Assembly (NCBI RefSeq): GCF_002102265.1
Contig: NZ_LQPG01000014.1
Location: forward strand, 62,001-126,000
Direction of reading: 5' to 3'
From: Mycolicibacter longobardus
Lineage (GTDB): Bacteria; Actinomycetota; Actinomycetes; Mycobacteriales; Mycobacteriaceae
Length of the DNA: 64,000 bases
A program made the translations under genes and the position numbers. Positions within the stretch are counted from its first letter, which is position 1. The number at the start of each line of letters is the position of its first letter. A model generated the notes under the pieces. It was not told the origin of the DNA, did not search any database, and was given only the letters and a program-made list of their open reading frames with translations. Shown here in pieces: positions 28,591-40,054 of this stretch.

Positions 28591-31500
28591 CTACCCGCCC
28601 AGGCAACCCGGCCCCAGCAGCGCCTTCAAGTCCCCCATCAGCGCCGAGGACGGCGTCACCCGCAGCGAGGGATCCAGTTCCAGCACCGTGATCCGCTCGC
28701 CGCTGATCAACCGCAGCTGCACCTGCGCGGTTCCCGGATGCCGGGTCAGTACCTGCTTGAGTGCGCTGACCTTGTCCATGGTGCACTGCCGGGTCGGCAG
28801 GCTGACCGCCAACGGCCGGTCCGCGGCGTTGGCTGAGAAGTCGGGAACCACCAGCTCGTTGGCGATCAAAGAGATCCGGTCATCGCGGATGTTCACCTTG
28901 GCGCTGACCAGCACGACGGCGTCGTCGACCACCTCGGCGCCGTAGGCCGAGTAGGTCTGCGGGAAGAACATCACCTCGATGCCGCCGGTGAGGTCCTCCA
29001 GTTGCGCTGAGGCCCAGGGCAGGCCGTTCTTGTTCACCCGGCGGTTCACCGATGCCAGAATTCCGCCGACCCGCACCTGGGTGTCAGAGGCGATATCGCC
29101 CTCCAGGATCGCGGGAATCTGCGTGTCGACCTGGGCGGCCAGCAGATGCGCGATGCCGTTGAGCGGATGCCCGGAGACATAGAGCCCCAACATCTCCCGC
29201 TCCAGGGCCAGTTTGTGCTTGTCGGCCCACTCCTCATCCGGCACCTTGATGCCGAAAACCGCGTCGGTGGCCACGCTTTCGCCCTCGCCGCCGCCGAACA
29301 GGTCGAACTGCCCCATCGCCTCGGCCTTCTTGGTGCCCAGCACCGAGTCGACGGCGTCGGTGTGCACCAGGAACAGGCCCTTGCGCGGATGCCCCAACGA
29401 GTCGAAGGCGCCGGCCTTGATCAAGGACTCGGTGACCTTCTTGTTGCAGGCGGCGATGTCGATTTTGTTCAGGTAGTCCGAGAAATCGGTGAACCGGCCC
29501 TTGCGCGTCCGGGTGGCGATGAGCGACCCGACGACGTTCGCACCGACGTTGCGCACCGCGCCCAGCCCATAGCGGATGTCGGCGCCCACCGAGGCGAAGT
29601 TCAGCTCGGATTCGTTGACGTCGGGCGGCAACACGGTGATGCCCAACCGGCGACAGTCCGCCAGGTACACCGCGGCCTTGTCCTTGTCGTCGCCGACCGA
29701 AGTCAACAGGCCCGCCATGTATTCGGCCGGGTAGTTGGCCTTCAGGTAGGCGGTCCAGTACGACACCAGGCCGTAGCCGGCGGCGTGCGACTTGTTGAAC
29801 GCATAGCCGGCAAACGGAAGGATGGTGTCCCACAACGCCTTTACGGCACGTTCGGAGAACCCGTTGGCCGTCATCCCCTCGTAGAAGCCTTTGTACTCGG
29901 CCTCCAGCACTTCAAGCTTCTTCTTGCCCATGGCCTTACGCAGCGCATCGGCCTTGCCCATCGAGTAGGAGGCCACCTTCTGGGCGATGAACATGATCTG
30001 CTCTTGGTAGACGATCAGGCCGTAGGTCTCCGACAGGATGTCGCGCAGCGGATCTTCGAGCTCGGGATGGATGGGCTTGATGGCCTGGCGATTGTTTTTT
30101 CGGTCGGCGTAGTCATTGTGGGCGTTCATGCCCATCGGGCCGGGCCGGTACAGCGCGAGTACTGCGACGATGTCGTTGAACTCGGTGGGCTGCATGCGCC
30201 GCAGCAGGTCACGCATCGGGCCGCCGTCGAGCTGAAACACCCCGAGGGTGTCACCACGGCCCAGCAGTTCGTAGGTGCGCGGGTCGTCCATGGGCAGAGT
30301 GTCGAGGTCCAGATCCACCCCCCGGTTGGCTTTGATGTTCTCCAGACAGTCGCCGATGATGGTGAGGTTGCGCAGGCCCAGGAAGTCCATCTTCAGCAGG
30401 CCGATTTCCTCACACGACGGGTAGTCCCAGCCGGTGATGATGGCGCCGTCCTGCGGACGCTTCCACAACGGGATCGCGTCGATCAGCGGCTCGGAGCTCA
30501 TGATCACCGCGCAGGCGTGCACGCCGGCGTTGCGGACCAGGCCCTCCAGCCCGCGCGCCGTCTCGTAGATGGTGCGCACGTCGGGATCGGTGTCGATCAG
30601 CCCGCGGACCTCGGCGGCCTCCTTGTACCGCTCGTGGTTCGGGTCGGTGATGCCCGACAGCGGGATGTCCTTGGCCATGATCGGCGGCGGCAGCGCCTTG
30701 GTGATCCGGTCGGCGATGGCATACCCGGGTTGACCGTAGTGCACACGCGCCGAATCCTTCAGCGCCGCTTTGGTTTTAATGGTGCCGAAGGTGATCACCT
30801 GGGCGACCCGGTCACTGCCCCACCGCTCGGCGGCATAGCGCACCATCTCGCCGCGGCGGCGGTCGTCGAAGTCGATGTCGATGTCGGGGGCCGACGGCCG
30901 TTCCGGGTTGAGGAAGCGTTCGAACAGCAGCCCGTGCGGGATCGGGTCGATATTGGTGATGCCCAGCGCGTAGGCCACCAGCGATCCGGCCGCCGAACCG
31001 CGGCCCGGGCCCACCCGGATGTTGATCGAGCGCGCGTAGTTGATCAGGTCCGCGACGATCAGGAAGTAGGACGGAAATCCCTTGCCGCAGATGACATCGA
31101 TCTCGTAATCGGCGCGCTCGGTGTACTCGCTCGGCACGCCCGCCGGAAAGCGCCGTTCTAAACCGGCCCGCACCTCGTGCCGAAGCCAGGAGCCCTGATC
31201 GTGCCCGTCGGGAACCGGGAACACCGGCATGCGGTCCCGCGGGGTCCAGACGTCGGCGTAGGACTGCACCCGCTCGGCGATCAGCAGGGTGGAGTCGCAC
31301 GCCTCGGGCAGCACATCGTCCCAGAGCGCGCGCATCTCAGCGGCCGACTTCAGGTAGTAGCCGTCGCCGTCGAACTTGAACCGGGTGGGGTCCGACAATG
31401 TCTTGCCGGTCTGCACGCACAGCAGGGCCTCATGGTTCTGCGAGGCGTCGCGGGTGACGTAGTGGCAGTCGTTGGTGGCCAACGTCGGGATGCCGAGCTT

Positions 31501-32142
31501 GCGACCGACTTCCAGCAGCCCGTCGCGCACCCGGCGCTCGATGGACAGCCCGTGGTCCATCACCTCCAGGAAATAATTCTCGGCGCCGAAGATCTCCCGC
31601 CACTTCGCGGCCGACTCCAACGCCTCGCGCTCCTGGCCCAGGCGCAGCCGGGTCTGCACCTCACCGGACGGGCAGCCGGTGGTGGCGATGATGCCCTCGG
31701 CGTGCTCGGCGATGATCTCGGCGTCCATCCGCGACCACTTGCCGAGCTGACCCTCGAAGGAGGCCAGCGAGGACAGCCTGAACAGGTTGCGCAGCCCGGT
31801 GGCGTTCTCGGCGACCATGGTCAGGTGGGTGTAGGAGCCGCTGCCGGAGACGTCGTCGCTCTTCTGGCCGGGATCGCCCCAGTGGATCCGGCGGGTGTCA
31901 AACCGGGAAGCGGGCGCGATGTACGCCTCCACCCCGATGATCGGCTTGATGCCGACCTTGGTGGCCGCGTTGTAGAACTCGCTGGCGCCGAACATGTTTC
32001 CGTGGTCAGTCATCCCGATCGCGGGCATCTCGAGGCGCTGCGCCTCGGCCAGCATGGGGGCGATCTTCGCCGCGCCATCGAGCATCGAGTACTCGGTGTG
32101 GTTATGCAGGTGCACGAAGGACCGCGAAGATGAACTGTCCAT
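28591..32142 (-). CDS. dnaE1: DNA polymerase III alpha subunit DnaE1
   Basis: The replicative polymerase, 1183 aa. The N-terminal PHP domain starts [15 protein letters not shown] with metal-binding histidines intact; in mycobacteria this domain is the proofreading exonuclease. The polymerase active site is in [13 protein letters not shown] (about 415), with [18 protein letters not shown] before it. Helix-hairpin-helix and OB domains follow ([18 protein letters not shown]). The ATG at 32142 gives the usual short extension before the PHP domain. Divergent from the dodecin gene. Position matches Rv1547. Confidence 0.97.
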   Translation of the reverse strand: MDSSSSRSFVHLHNHTEYSMLDGAAKIAPMLAEAQRLEMPAIGMTDHGNMFGASEFYNAATKVGIKPIIGVEAYIAPASRFDTRRIHWGDPGQKSDDVSGSGSYTHLTMVAENATGLRNLFRLSSLASFEGQLGKWSRMDAEIIAEHAEGIIATTGCPSGEVQTRLRLGQEREALESAAKWREIFGAENYFLEVMDHGLSIERRVRDGLLEVGRKLGIPTLATNDCHYVTRDASQNHEALLCVQTGKTLSDPTRFKFDGDGYYLKSAAEMRALWDDVLPEACDSTLLIAERVQSYADVWTPRDRMPVFPVPDGHDQGSWLRHEVRAGLERRFPAGVPSEYTERADYEIDVICGKGFPSYFLIVADLINYARSINIRVGPGRGSAAGSLVAYALGITNIDPIPHGLLFERFLNPERPSAPDIDIDFDDRRRGEMVRYAAERWGSDRVAQVITFGTIKTKAALKDSARVHYGQPGYAIADRITKALPPPIMAKDIPLSGITDPNHERYKEAAEVRGLIDTDPDVRTIYETARGLEGLVRNAGVHACAVIMSSEPLIDAIPLWKRPQDGAIITGWDYPSCEEIGLLKMDFLGLRNLTIIGDCLENIKANRGVDLDLDTLPMDDPRTYELLGRGDTLGVFQLDGGPMRDLLRRMQPTEFNDIVAVLALYRPGPMGMNAHNDYADRKNNRQAIKPIHPELEDPLRDILSETYGLIVYQEQIMFIAQKVASYSMGKADALRKAMGKKKLEVLEAEYKGFYEGMTANGFSERAVKALWDTILPFAGYAFNKSHAAGYGLVSYWTAYLKANYPAEYMAGLLTSVGDDKDKAAVYLADCRRLGITVLPPDVNESELNFASVGADIRYGLGAVRNVGANVVGSLIATRTRKGRFTDFSDYLNKIDIAACNKKVTESLIKAGAFDSLGHPRKGLFLVHTDAVDSVLGTKKAEAMGQFDLFGGGEGESVATDAVFGIKVPDEEWADKHKLALEREMLGLYVSGHPLNGIAHLLAAQVDTQIPAILEGDIASDTQVRVGGILASVNRRVNKNGLPWASAQLEDLTGGIEVMFFPQTYSAYGAEVVDDAVVLVSAKVNIRDDRISLIANELVVPDFSANAADRPLAVSLPTRQCTMDKVSALKQVLTRHPGTAQVQLRLISGERITVLELDPSLRVTPSSALMGDLKALLGPGCLGG

Positions 32143-32276
32143 AGGACCGCCAGTCTATGGCCGCGCACCGACCGATCTCGGCGTGTCGTGGTGGGTGTGT
32201 CTCTGCGACCTTCCCGGGACAGCGGCCGCCCCCGTGCACTACGTTGAGATTCGGCTGAAGCGGAGGAGATTCATAC

Positions 32277-32504
32277 ATGAGCGTGTACCGGGTGATCGAC
32301 ATCATCGGGACCAGCCCGTCGTCCTGGGAGAACGCCGCGGCCGAAGCGGTGCACCGGGCCAAGCAGACCATCGACGACATCCGCGTCGCTCAGGTCGTCG
32401 AGCAGGACCTCACCCTCGACGACAAGGGCGGGATCATCTACCGCACCAAGCTGCGGATCTCTTTCAAGATCCGGCCGCCCAAGTCGGCGAACGACGCCGA
32501 CTGA
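32277..32504 (+). CDS. dodecin family flavin-binding protein (Rv0379/SecE2-type)
   Basis: A 75-aa dodecin, a small protein forming hollow dodecamers that store flavin or CoA. The sequence MSVYRVIDIIGTSPSSWENA with later QVVEQDLTLDD and YRTKLRISFKIRP matches the dodecin fold, and its start is closest to my recollection of Rv0379, once named SecE2. The ATG at 32277 follows GGAGGAG. A methyltransferase gene begins nine bases after its stop and is probably co-transcribed. Confidence 0.9.
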   Translation: MSVYRVIDIIGTSPSSWENAAAEAVHRAKQTIDDIRVAQVVEQDLTLDDKGGIIYRTKLRISFKIRPPKSANDAD

Positions 32505-32512
32505 CGGCGCCG

Positions 32513-33274
32513 ATGCCGCGGAGCTTCGACGAGCTGGTAGCCGAGGCCGTCGCCGCGCCGGTCGATGGCTGGGATTTCTCCTGGCTGGACGGTCGGGCCA
32601 CCGAAGAGCGCCCATCGTGGGGTTATCAGCGGCTGATGAGTCATCGGCTCGCGGCAGCGACGGCCGGCCTCGACCTGCAGACCGGCGGCGGCGAAGTCCT
32701 GGCCGGCGCCGAGGCGTTCCCGCCCGCCATGGCCGCCACCGAGTCGTGGCCGCCGAATGCCGCTCGCGCCACGCAGCTGCTGCATCCGCGGGGTGTCGTG
32801 GTGGTGGTGACGCCGGATCACCCGCCGCTGCCGTTCGCCGATGAGGCGTTCGACCTGGTCACCAGTCGACACCCGATTGTGGTGTGGTGGTCGGAGATCG
32901 CCCGGGTACTCAAGCCGGGCGGTGGCTACCTGGCTCAGCACATCGGGCCGGGCACCGTCGGTGAGCTGGCCGACTACTTCGACGCACCGCCCGCCGCCCG
33001 GCACGCCGCGTCGGATGTGGCGGGTCAGGTCGCCGAGGCCCGAGCCGTCGGCCTGCATCCGGTGGACGCGCGCATGGAGCGGCTGCGGGTGGAGTTCTTC
33101 GACGTCGGGTCGGTGATCTACTTCCTGCGCAAGGTGATCTGGATCGTGCCGGGCTTCACCGTCGAAGGCCATCTGGACCGGCTGCGTGAGTTGCACGAAC
33201 TCATCGAGGCGCGGGGCCCGTTCGTCGCGCACGCCACGCGGGTGCTCATCGAGGCCCGCAAGCCGGCGCGCTGA
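32513..33274 (+). CDS. class I SAM-dependent methyltransferase
   Basis: A 253-aa protein. SAM-binding motif I is LDLQTGGGEVLAGA; LPFADEAFDLVTSRHPIVVWWSEIARVLKPGGGYLAQHIG gives motifs II to IV, with histidine where many have serine. The C-terminal part carries YFLRKVIWIVPGFTVE, an aromatic segment. Substrate unknown. It follows the dodecin gene by eight bases and ends one base before the convergent pseudouridine synthase. Confidence 0.83.
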   Translation: MPRSFDELVAEAVAAPVDGWDFSWLDGRATEERPSWGYQRLMSHRLAAATAGLDLQTGGGEVLAGAEAFPPAMAATESWPPNAARATQLLHPRGVVVVVTPDHPPLPFADEAFDLVTSRHPIVVWWSEIARVLKPGGGYLAQHIGPGTVGELADYFDAPPAARHAASDVAGQVAEARAVGLHPVDARMERLRVEFFDVGSVIYFLRKVIWIVPGFTVEGHLDRLRELHELIEARGPFVAHATRVLIEARKPAR

Positions 33275-33275
33275 C

Positions 33276-34196
33276 TCAGCGCCGCAGGACGTCCAGGGCG
33301 TGCTGCAGATCGGCTGGGTATTCGCTGGTGATCTCCATGCGCCGTCCGTCGCCGGGATGGGCGAACGCCAGCGAGCGGGCATGCAGCCATTGACGTTCCA
33401 GGCCGAGCTTGCGGGCCAGCGTCGGATCCGCGCCGTAGGTCAGGTCACCGCAGCACGGATGGCGCAGGGCCGAGAAATGCACCCGGATCTGGTGGGTGCG
33501 GCCGGTTTCCAGGTGCACGTCGAGCAGGCTGGCGGCCACGAACGCCTCCAGCGTGTCGTAGTGGGTGATGCTGTGCCGGCCGTCCGCGGTGACCGCGAAT
33601 TTCCAGTCCGGCCCGTGGTGCCGGCCGATCGGTGCGTCGATGGTGCCGCTGGACGGGTCCGGATGGCCCTGCACCAGCGCGTGGTAGCGCTTTTCGACAG
33701 TGCGGGCCTTGAAGGCGCGTTTGAGCGCGGTGTAGGCGCGTTCGGAGATCGCCACCACCATCACCCCGGAGGTGCCGACATCCAGACGGTGCACGATGCC
33801 CTGGCGTTCCGGCACCCCTGAGGTGGTGATCCGGTAGCCGGCCGCGGCCAGCCCACCCAGCACGGTGGGCCCGCTCCAGCCCACCGACGCATGCGCGGCC
33901 ACCCCGGCGGGCTTGTCGACGGCAACGATGTCGGCGTCGGAGTACAGGATCGTCATGCCCTCGACCTCGGCCGGGGTGTTCTCCAGCGGGGGCGGGGCCT
34001 CGGGCAGCCGCACCTGCAGCCACGCACCGGCGGCCAGCCGATCGGACTTGCCCACCGGTGATCCGTCCAATTCGACGTCACCGTTCTCGGCCAGGGTCGC
34101 GACCACGGTCCGTGACAGGCCCAACAGTCGGGCCAGTCCGGCGTCGACCCGCATGCCGGCCAGCCCCTCCGGGACCGGCATGGATCGTTCCGTCAC
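33276..34196 (-). CDS. RluD-family pseudouridine synthase (Rv1540-type)
   Basis: A 306-aa RNA pseudouridine synthase. The N-terminal S4 domain ([26 protein letters not shown]) binds RNA, and the catalytic domain contains [14 protein letters not shown] with the nucleophilic aspartate, [15 protein letters not shown] and [16 protein letters not shown]. The target uridines of 23S rRNA are expected but not determined by sequence. It follows lspA by seven bases, the usual lspA-rluD arrangement. Confidence 0.92.
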   Translation of the reverse strand: MTERSMPVPEGLAGMRVDAGLARLLGLSRTVVATLAENGDVELDGSPVGKSDRLAAGAWLQVRLPEAPPPLENTPAEVEGMTILYSDADIVAVDKPAGVAAHASVGWSGPTVLGGLAAAGYRITTSGVPERQGIVHRLDVGTSGVMVVAISERAYTALKRAFKARTVEKRYHALVQGHPDPSSGTIDAPIGRHHGPDWKFAVTADGRHSITHYDTLEAFVAASLLDVHLETGRTHQIRVHFSALRHPCCGDLTYGADPTLARKLGLERQWLHARSLAFAHPGDGRRMEITSEYPADLQHALDVLRR

Positions 34197-34203
34197 AGCC
34201 GCA

Positions 34204-34836
34204 TCAGGATTGCTCGCCGTCGCCGGCCGCGCTCACTTGGCGCGGCTCCTCAGCGTCGCTGCGCTCCGCATCGTCGTCCGCGCGGTTCACCTGGCGCCGC
34301 CCGACGGTGTCGAAGTCGAAGCCGAACACCGACAGCCCCACCAGCAGGATCGCACCGCCCACCACCGCGGGGTCCGCGACGTTGAACACCGGCCACCAGC
34401 CGATCGACAAGAAGTCGACGACGTGGCCCTGCAGGTGACCCGGCGCCCGGAAGAACCGGTCCACCAGGTTTCCCAGCGCCCCGCCGAGGATCATGCCGAG
34501 CCCCACCGCCCACCACGGCGACACCAGGCGACGCGACATCCAGATGATGCCGAGCACCACCGAGCTGGCGATCAGCGTCAACACCCAGGTGTAGCTGGTG
34601 GCCATCGAGAACGCGGCACCGGAGTTGCGGACCAGGGTCCAGGTCACGGTGTCGCCGATGATCGACACGGGCTGTCCGGGGGTGAGCATCTTCACCGCCA
34701 GCACCTTGGTGACGACGTCGGCCATCAGCACCACCGCGGCCACCGACAGCAGCAGTCTCAGCCGCCGGGGCGGTGCGGCCGGCTCCGATACCGGGTCAAC
34801 CGCCGACTCGGTCGAGTCGGTTGTCTCGTCAGTCAC
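34204..34836 (-). CDS. lspA: lipoprotein signal peptidase LspA
   Basis: Membrane aspartyl protease that cleaves signal peptides of diacylated prolipoproteins. The 210-aa protein has four membrane helices, the [13 protein letters not shown] motif with the first catalytic aspartate and [12 protein letters not shown] with the second. The N-terminus ([20 protein letters not shown]) and a charged C-terminal tail of about 40 residues extend the core. GTG start at 34836. Position matches Rv1539. Confidence 0.95.
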   Translation of the reverse strand: MTDETTDSTESAVDPVSEPAAPPRRLRLLLSVAAVVLMADVVTKVLAVKMLTPGQPVSIIGDTVTWTLVRNSGAAFSMATSYTWVLTLIASSVVLGIIWMSRRLVSPWWAVGLGMILGGALGNLVDRFFRAPGHLQGHVVDFLSIGWWPVFNVADPAVVGGAILLVGLSVFGFDFDTVGRRQVNRADDDAERSDAEEPRQVSAAGDGEQS

Positions 34837-34877
34837 GCCCCCATCATCCCTTAACCCGCGTGCGGCATGATCGCGGC

Positions 34878-35822
34878 ATGGTGTCCAAGCGCCTCACGGT
34901 CATCGCCACCGGCGGAACCATCTCGTCGAGCACGGACGACCGCGGGGTGCTGCGCCCCTCCCGGCACGGCGCGGATCTGGTGGCCACCGCCAGCACTGCC
35001 GGCGGCGCCGATGTGACCGTGGTGGATCTGATGGCGCGGGACAGCTCGGAGCTGGGCCCGGCCGACTGGGACCGGATCCTCACCGCGGTGCGCGACGCCG
35101 TGGCCGGGGGCGCCGACGGGGTCGTGGTGATCCACGGCACCGACACCTGCGAAGAGACCGCGCTGTGGCTGGAACTCGGTTACACCGGGGACGCTCCTGT
35201 TGTGCTGACCGGGGCCCAGCGCGGTGCGGATGCGCCCGACGCTGACGGGCCGGGCAACCTGCGCGACGCCCTGGCCCTGACCGCCGACCCGGCGGCACAG
35301 GGGCTGGGGGTGCTGGTGTGCTTCGCCGGGCAGGTGCTGGCCGCACTGGGGCTGCACAAAGTGACCACCACCGACCTGACCGGTTTCGCCGGTCCGCGGC
35401 TGGGCACGGTGGCCGCCGGACACGTGCAGTTGGCCGACGACAAGATCCGCCCGCACCTGCACGCGGTCGGCACACCCCGGGTGGACGTCGTCGCGCTCTA
35501 CGCCGGGGCGGATGCGGTCGCCCTGGACGCCTGCGTGGCCGCCGGTGCGCGCGGCGTGGTGCTGGAGGCGTTGGGTGGGGGCAATGCCGGGCCGGCGGTA
35601 ATCGAGGGGGTGCGCCGACACTGCCGGCAGGGACTGGCGGTCGCGGTGTCCAGCCGGGTGCCCGGCGGTCGGGTGGGCCCGGACTACGGGCCGGGCCGTG
35701 CCCTGGTGGACGCCGGTGCGGTGATGGTGCCGCGGTTGCGGCCCCCGCAGGCCCGGGTCCTGCTGATGGCGGCGCTGGCGGCCGGGCAGCCGGTCGGCGA
35801 CGTCTTCGGCCGGTGGGGCTGA
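34878..35822 (+). CDS. ansA: L-asparaginase AnsA
   Basis: Hydrolyses asparagine to aspartate and ammonia. The 314-aa protein has the nucleophile motif ATGGTISSS near the N-terminus and [18 protein letters not shown], which holds the second threonine, aspartate and downstream lysine-type region. No signal peptide, so cytoplasmic. The ATG at 34878 directly precedes a GTG; either could initiate. A small secreted-protein gene starts three bases after its stop. Confidence 0.93.
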   Translation: MVSKRLTVIATGGTISSSTDDRGVLRPSRHGADLVATASTAGGADVTVVDLMARDSSELGPADWDRILTAVRDAVAGGADGVVVIHGTDTCEETALWLELGYTGDAPVVLTGAQRGADAPDADGPGNLRDALALTADPAAQGLGVLVCFAGQVLAALGLHKVTTTDLTGFAGPRLGTVAAGHVQLADDKIRPHLHAVGTPRVDVVALYAGADAVALDACVAAGARGVVLEALGGGNAGPAVIEGVRRHCRQGLAVAVSSRVPGGRVGPDYGPGRALVDAGAVMVPRLRPPQARVLLMAALAAGQPVGDVFGRWG

Positions 35823-35825
35823 GGC

Positions 35826-36281
35826 ATGTCCCGAGTTCTCCCCTTCCTCGTGGCGGCCGTTCTCGGTGGCGCCGGCATCGCTCATGCCGAGCCGCCGCCC
35901 GGTGCAGACGCCGGCGATGGCTACCCGGTGGCCACCGGCCGGTACTCGTCGCCGAACGACTTCTACTGGGTGTTCTTCAAGACGCCCGACGGCCGCTCAT
36001 GCGGTATTGGCCCCAACGGCGGGCCGATCGGCTGCGACGCGGTGCCCATGGATGCTCCCGCCGGGGCCAACCAGACCGTCATCGAAGCCGGTGGCGTGCC
36101 CGCGGCATACCGCCACACCGACGTCGCGTCCTTCACCCGAGACGTCGACGTGCTGCCCGAGGGCCATCGACTCGAGAACTGGGGCTCCAGCTGCGCCGTC
36201 GGCTACCAGGGCACGGTGACCTGCAAGGGCTACGGCCACCACGGATTCACCCTCTCCAGCGTCTACGGGGTGCTGTGGTGA
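35826..36281 (+). CDS. small secreted protein, unknown
   Basis: A 151-aa exported protein. The signal peptide MSRVLPFLVAAVLGGAGIAHAE is followed by a mature part with four cysteines (SCGIG, IGCDA, SCAVG, TCKGY) spaced for two disulfides, as in small mycobacterial secreted proteins without a known function. GYGHHGFTLSSVYGVLW closes the protein. It follows ansA by three bases and probably shares its transcript. Confidence 0.8.
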   Translation: MSRVLPFLVAAVLGGAGIAHAEPPPGADAGDGYPVATGRYSSPNDFYWVFFKTPDGRSCGIGPNGGPIGCDAVPMDAPAGANQTVIEAGGVPAAYRHTDVASFTRDVDVLPEGHRLENWGSSCAVGYQGTVTCKGYGHHGFTLSSVYGVLW

Positions 36282-36288
36282 CTCGCCC

Positions 36289-37656
36289 TCAGGCGGGCTC
36301 CTCCGGGCTGGCGAGGTAGTCCGGCCAGTCCAGGCTGTCGACGGGGTCGGCCCGGCTGATCCCGGGTTCGTCGACCGGGAAGGTCCGGACCAGGCCCGGG
36401 CCCGAACTGCGGGTCTCGAATCGCACCGTCATCACGCCGTGGCCGGCCCCCTGCACCCAGCCATGCCCGAAATCGCCGTGGGAGACGTCGTCACCGACCC
36501 GCCACGACACCGCAGCCTGTCCTGACACCGGCCTCGAAACCGGCTCCGGCGACAGCGTTTCCGGGGAATCGGGTACCGACTCGCCGAACTCCAGATCCGG
36601 GAACAGCGACTCCTGGCGGACATCGGTCAGCCCGGAGAACCCCACCCCGAGCAGCCGGATGGGACCGACCTCCTGGGGATCGAGCAGCAGCCGGTCGGCC
36701 GCCGACGTGAGTACGCCGGCGTCGGTGGTGGCATAGGGCAGGGTGGCCGAGCGGGTCAGCACACTCATGTCGGCCTTCTTGAGCTTCACCGTCACGGTGC
36801 GGGCTCCGCGACCGTCGCGCAGCAGTCTGCGGTAGGCGTGTTCACCGATCGGGCCGATCTCGGCCCGCAGCTGCGCCAAGGTGGTCAGGTCGGTGGCGAA
36901 CGTGGATTCGGCGCTGATCTGTTTGGCCTCGGCGCGTTCGGCGACCCGGCGGTCATCGATCCCCCGGGCCAGCCGGTGCAGAGCGGGGCCGACCGTGGCG
37001 CCCAGAATGTCGGCGACCTCGGAGTCGGTCAGCGCGGCGAACTGCCCGATCGTCGCGATGCCCAGCCGGTGCAACTTCTCCTCGGCGACCGGCCCGATCC
37101 CCCACAGCCGGCGTACCGGCAGGCCGTCCAGCAGCAGTCGTTCCTCGGCACGGCTGACCACCCGCACCCCGTCGGGCTTGGCCAGATCGGAAGCGATCTT
37201 GGCGATCTGCTTGCCCGACCCCGCCCCGACCGAGGCCACCAGGCCGGTCTCCTCCCGCACCCGGCGTCGCAAGTGTTCACAGAACCGCAGGACCTCATCC
37301 CGGCCGGCTCCGGCCAGCTCGGCCGGTTCACCGAACGCCTCGTCGAAGGACAGCTGCTCGACAACCGGAATCTCCGCTCGCACGGTCTCGAAGACCCGGC
37401 GGCTGGCCACCCCGTACACCGCCCCGCGGGGTGGCAACACCACCGCCGAAGCACCCACCAGCCGGCGCGCCTGGTGCATCGGCATCGCCGAGCGGGCGCC
37501 GAAGACCCGGGCCTCGTAGCTGGCCCCGGCCACCACGCCCCGGCCTCCCAGCCCGCCGACCAGCACCGGCCGGCCCCGCAGCGTCGGGCGGGTCAGTTGC
37601 TCAACCGAGGCGAAGAAGGCGTCCATGTCCAGGTGCAGGACCCAGCGGCCGTCCAC
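36289..37656 (-). CDS. dinB: Y-family DNA polymerase IV (DinX-type)
   Basis: Translesion polymerase, 455 aa. Palm motifs are [15 protein letters not shown] near the N-terminus and the catalytic [10 protein letters not shown]; the thumb region [20 protein letters not shown] and the little finger follow. QESLFPDL near residue 345 is a beta-clamp-binding motif, so recruitment to the replication clamp is expected, unlike the clamp-less DinP. The GTG at 37656 (VDGRWVLHL) was chosen; an ATG at 37695 is an alternative. The C-terminal 90 residues are divergent. Position and sequence match Rv1537. Confidence 0.94.
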   Translation of the reverse strand: MDGRWVLHLDMDAFFASVEQLTRPTLRGRPVLVGGLGGRGVVAGASYEARVFGARSAMPMHQARRLVGASAVVLPPRGAVYGVASRRVFETVRAEIPVVEQLSFDEAFGEPAELAGAGRDEVLRFCEHLRRRVREETGLVASVGAGSGKQIAKIASDLAKPDGVRVVSRAEERLLLDGLPVRRLWGIGPVAEEKLHRLGIATIGQFAALTDSEVADILGATVGPALHRLARGIDDRRVAERAEAKQISAESTFATDLTTLAQLRAEIGPIGEHAYRRLLRDGRGARTVTVKLKKADMSVLTRSATLPYATTDAGVLTSAADRLLLDPQEVGPIRLLGVGFSGLTDVRQESLFPDLEFGESVPDSPETLSPEPVSRPVSGQAAVSWRVGDDVSHGDFGHGWVQGAGHGVMTVRFETRSSGPGLVRTFPVDEPGISRADPVDSLDWPDYLASPEEPA

Positions 37657-37715
37657 GACGTACAGCCTATTGAGTGCGCCCCGTGTCGCCGGCATCGGGA
37701 AACTAGTGTCGGACC

Positions 37716-38282
37716 ATGGCGATGAATCTGGTGCACCGGCTGTGCTGCAGTTCCCGGTACTGGGCCCGCAGCGTCGAGCGTGAACTCCTGCCGTGGGCGC
37801 TGGCAGACGTGGACCTCGGCGACAGCACCCTGGAGATCGGCCCGGGCTACGGGGCCAACATGAGGTGCCTGGTGGACATGACGCCCCGGCTGACTGCAGT
37901 CGAGATCGACCCACCGATGACGCGACGACTGCAGGAGAAGTACGGGGCACAGGCCCGCATCATCAACGGCGACGGTACCGATACCGGTCTGCCCGCAGAC
38001 GAATTCAGTTCCGTGGTGTGTTTCACGATGCTGCATCACGTTCCGACTCCCGCATTGCAGGACCAACTGTTCGCCGAGGCCTTTCGCGTGCTCAGGCCCG
38101 GCGCGGTCTTTGCCGGCAGCGATGGCGTGCACTCAACGGTGTTCCGTGCGCTGCATTTCCGCGACACCTACAACCCGGTCTCTCCCGAGACATTGCCGGA
38201 CCGGCTGCGCAGCAAAGGTTTCCGGGATGTGCACGTGGCCACCGCGTACGGCCGACAACGCTGGGTGGCCGTCAAGCCCTGA
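37716..38282 (+). CDS. class I SAM-dependent methyltransferase
   Basis: A 188-aa protein with SAM motif [15 protein letters not shown], acidic [34 protein letters not shown] and [16 protein letters not shown], a complete but short Rossmann methyltransferase. The N-terminal [11 protein letters not shown] and the HHVP step suggest a small-molecule or lipid target, not known. Convergent with the DUF732 gene. Confidence 0.85.
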   Translation: MAMNLVHRLCCSSRYWARSVERELLPWALADVDLGDSTLEIGPGYGANMRCLVDMTPRLTAVEIDPPMTRRLQEKYGAQARIINGDGTDTGLPADEFSSVVCFTMLHHVPTPALQDQLFAEAFRVLRPGAVFAGSDGVHSTVFRALHFRDTYNPVSPETLPDRLRSKGFRDVHVATAYGRQRWVAVKP

Positions 38283-38290
38283 CGGGAGCG

Positions 38291-38632
38291 CTACTTGGAT
38301 CCGCCGCCGCCCTTTTGAAGTTGTTGTGGGCAATATGATTTCGCTGCGATCGCTGCGAACCTGGCCGCATCGGGGACACTGAGCGCCGGGTTGGCGTCAG
38401 TGATGTCGTTGAGCAGTTCCAGACCCGTCTCACCATTGGCGGCCAACCCGCAGACCGCTTCGGCGGCCGAAACGGCCTGGGCGGGGTCGGCGAAGGTTAT
38501 GCCGATCTGCTGAAGCGATGCGACGAACTCCGCATTGTCGACCGCGCTCGCGACGACGCCGGGTTCGGCATGCCCAGGTGCGGCGACAGCGATGGCCGCG
38601 GTCGCGACAAGCGGAACGAACAACAGTTTCAC
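38291..38632 (-). CDS. DUF732-type small secreted protein
   Basis: A 113-aa exported protein. Signal peptide MKLLFVPLVATAAIAVAAPGHAEP; the mature part FVASLQQIGITFADPAQAVSAAEAVCGLAANG is the DUF732 pattern, with a second cysteine in KSYCPQQL that would form a disulfide. Such proteins are numerous in mycobacteria and have no known function. It ends with a short glycine-rich tail. Confidence 0.88.
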   Translation of the reverse strand: MKLLFVPLVATAAIAVAAPGHAEPGVVASAVDNAEFVASLQQIGITFADPAQAVSAAEAVCGLAANGETGLELLNDITDANPALSVPDAARFAAIAAKSYCPQQLQKGGGGSK

Positions 38633-38676
38633 ACGGTCCTCCTTGGGAAGTCGACGTCGTTTCAGACGGCGCCGCG

Positions 38677-40035
38677 CTAGCCGAGCGCGGATTGCGATCC
38701 GGCCAGCGCGCCGTCCTCGTCATCGAGCACATGCACGGCATGGATCCCCGGCTTCAGCGACAACTTGGCCACCAGCTCGTCTAGCCCGGCCTGATCGACG
38801 TGCCAATGCTGCACCACATCCGGCGTCTGTTGCAGTTGCGCGATCACCTGATCGAGTGGGACCGGTGCGTCGCGGTCGTTGAGGTTGGTCGACACCACCC
38901 GGGCCGCCGGCGCGACCGTCCGGGTGGCCGGGGCGCCCAGCGCACCGCCGGCAGCGCTGCCCAGGGCGGCCGGCGCAAGCATGCCGGGCGCGGATCCCGC
39001 CGCCGGGGCCGCAGCCAGGGCGCTCTGGGGCACCGAGGTGGAGGCCAGCTGGATCGCCGAGGTCGCACTGGCCCAGTTCGGCGGAACCGAGAGCGCTCCC
39101 ACCCGCATCGCGCTGCCCGCAGCGGCCCCCGCAGCCGAGTGCAGACCCGCGCCCGCTGTCAGTCCGGAACTGGTCAGACCGCCGCCGAGCGCAGATTTCG
39201 GGATTGCCACCACCGGCGCCTTGTAGATGCTCCGGAACTGGCTGATACCCAGGTTCGTCGTGCCATGGGTCGCGTTGACCCACGCGGTCTGACCAATGAC
39301 GCCGTTGGCCGCTCCGAGGTGGGTCTCCCACAACGATGTCGCCGCGGGGCTGCCCGTGATGCCGTCGATGAGGCTCCGCCACCCGTCGTTGTAACCCGAG
39401 GTGAGTGAATTGATCTGCCGCAGGATCTCCTGCAGGACCTCGTGCGGAGTCGAGGCGGCCGCGAGCTGGGCAGCCCCCGCCTCCGCGCTCCCCGCATCGC
39501 CGCCGCTGGTGGTCTGCGGCGCCGCGGTGAACGTGGTCAGATCGGCCGCCGCCGCCGACGAGCCGGCATAGCCGAGCATCGCGGCGACATCCTGCGCCCA
39601 CATTCGGCCGTATTCCGCTTCGACCGCTGCGATCGCGGTGCTGTTCTGCCCCAGGATGTTCGTCGACACCAATGCGGCCAGTTGACTGCGGTTGGCGGCG
39701 ATCGCCGGGGGCGGCACGATTCCCGCAAAGGCCGACTCATAGGCGCTGGCTGCGGCGCTCGCCTGGGCGGCGGTCTGTTCGGCTTGCGTGGCCGTGGTCG
39801 ACAGCCAGCTCACATACGGAGCGGCAGCGGCCGCCATGGCCGCCGCTGCCGGCCCCTGCCAACCGCCGCTGAGCCCCGCGAGCGCCGCCTCGTAGGAGGA
39901 TGCGGCGGAATGCAGTTCGGTCGCCAGGCCCGACCATGCCGCCGCGGCGGCGAGCAGCGGGTCAGCGCCCGGCCCCGAATACATCTGCCCGGAGATGACC
40001 TCCGGGGGTTGCGCGGCGAAACTCTGAAAAACCAT
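38677..40035 (-). CDS. PPE family protein, SVP subgroup
   Basis: A 452-aa PPE protein secreted by a type VII system, in M. tuberculosis normally with a PE partner. The N-terminal PPE domain runs from MVFQSFAAQPPEV, including the SGGWQGPAAAAMA WxG-type turn and MWAQDVAAMLGYAGSS; the SVP motif is LSVPPNWASA near residue 320. The C-terminal ~90 residues (RDAPVPLDQVIAQLQQTPDVV) are unusual for the family and look like a small separate domain. Downstream of the other PPE gene with a 19-base gap, so one operon. No PE gene adjoins. Confidence 0.92.
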   Translation of the reverse strand: MVFQSFAAQPPEVISGQMYSGPGADPLLAAAAAWSGLATELHSAASSYEAALAGLSGGWQGPAAAAMAAAAAPYVSWLSTTATQAEQTAAQASAAASAYESAFAGIVPPPAIAANRSQLAALVSTNILGQNSTAIAAVEAEYGRMWAQDVAAMLGYAGSSAAAADLTTFTAAPQTTSGGDAGSAEAGAAQLAAASTPHEVLQEILRQINSLTSGYNDGWRSLIDGITGSPAATSLWETHLGAANGVIGQTAWVNATHGTTNLGISQFRSIYKAPVVAIPKSALGGGLTSSGLTAGAGLHSAAGAAAGSAMRVGALSVPPNWASATSAIQLASTSVPQSALAAAPAAGSAPGMLAPAALGSAAGGALGAPATRTVAPAARVVSTNLNDRDAPVPLDQVIAQLQQTPDVVQHWHVDQAGLDELVAKLSLKPGIHAVHVLDDEDGALAGSQSALG

Positions 40036-40054
40036 GAACGCGACCTGCTTTCCG

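Noticed and set aside
29146..31161. Long plus-strand frame opposite dnaE1
   Set aside because: dnaE1 is certain on the minus strand; the opposite frame has no recognisable protein features.
36281..36300. Weak GCC/GGC stem between the secreted gene and dinB
   Set aside because: Too short and imperfect for a terminator call.
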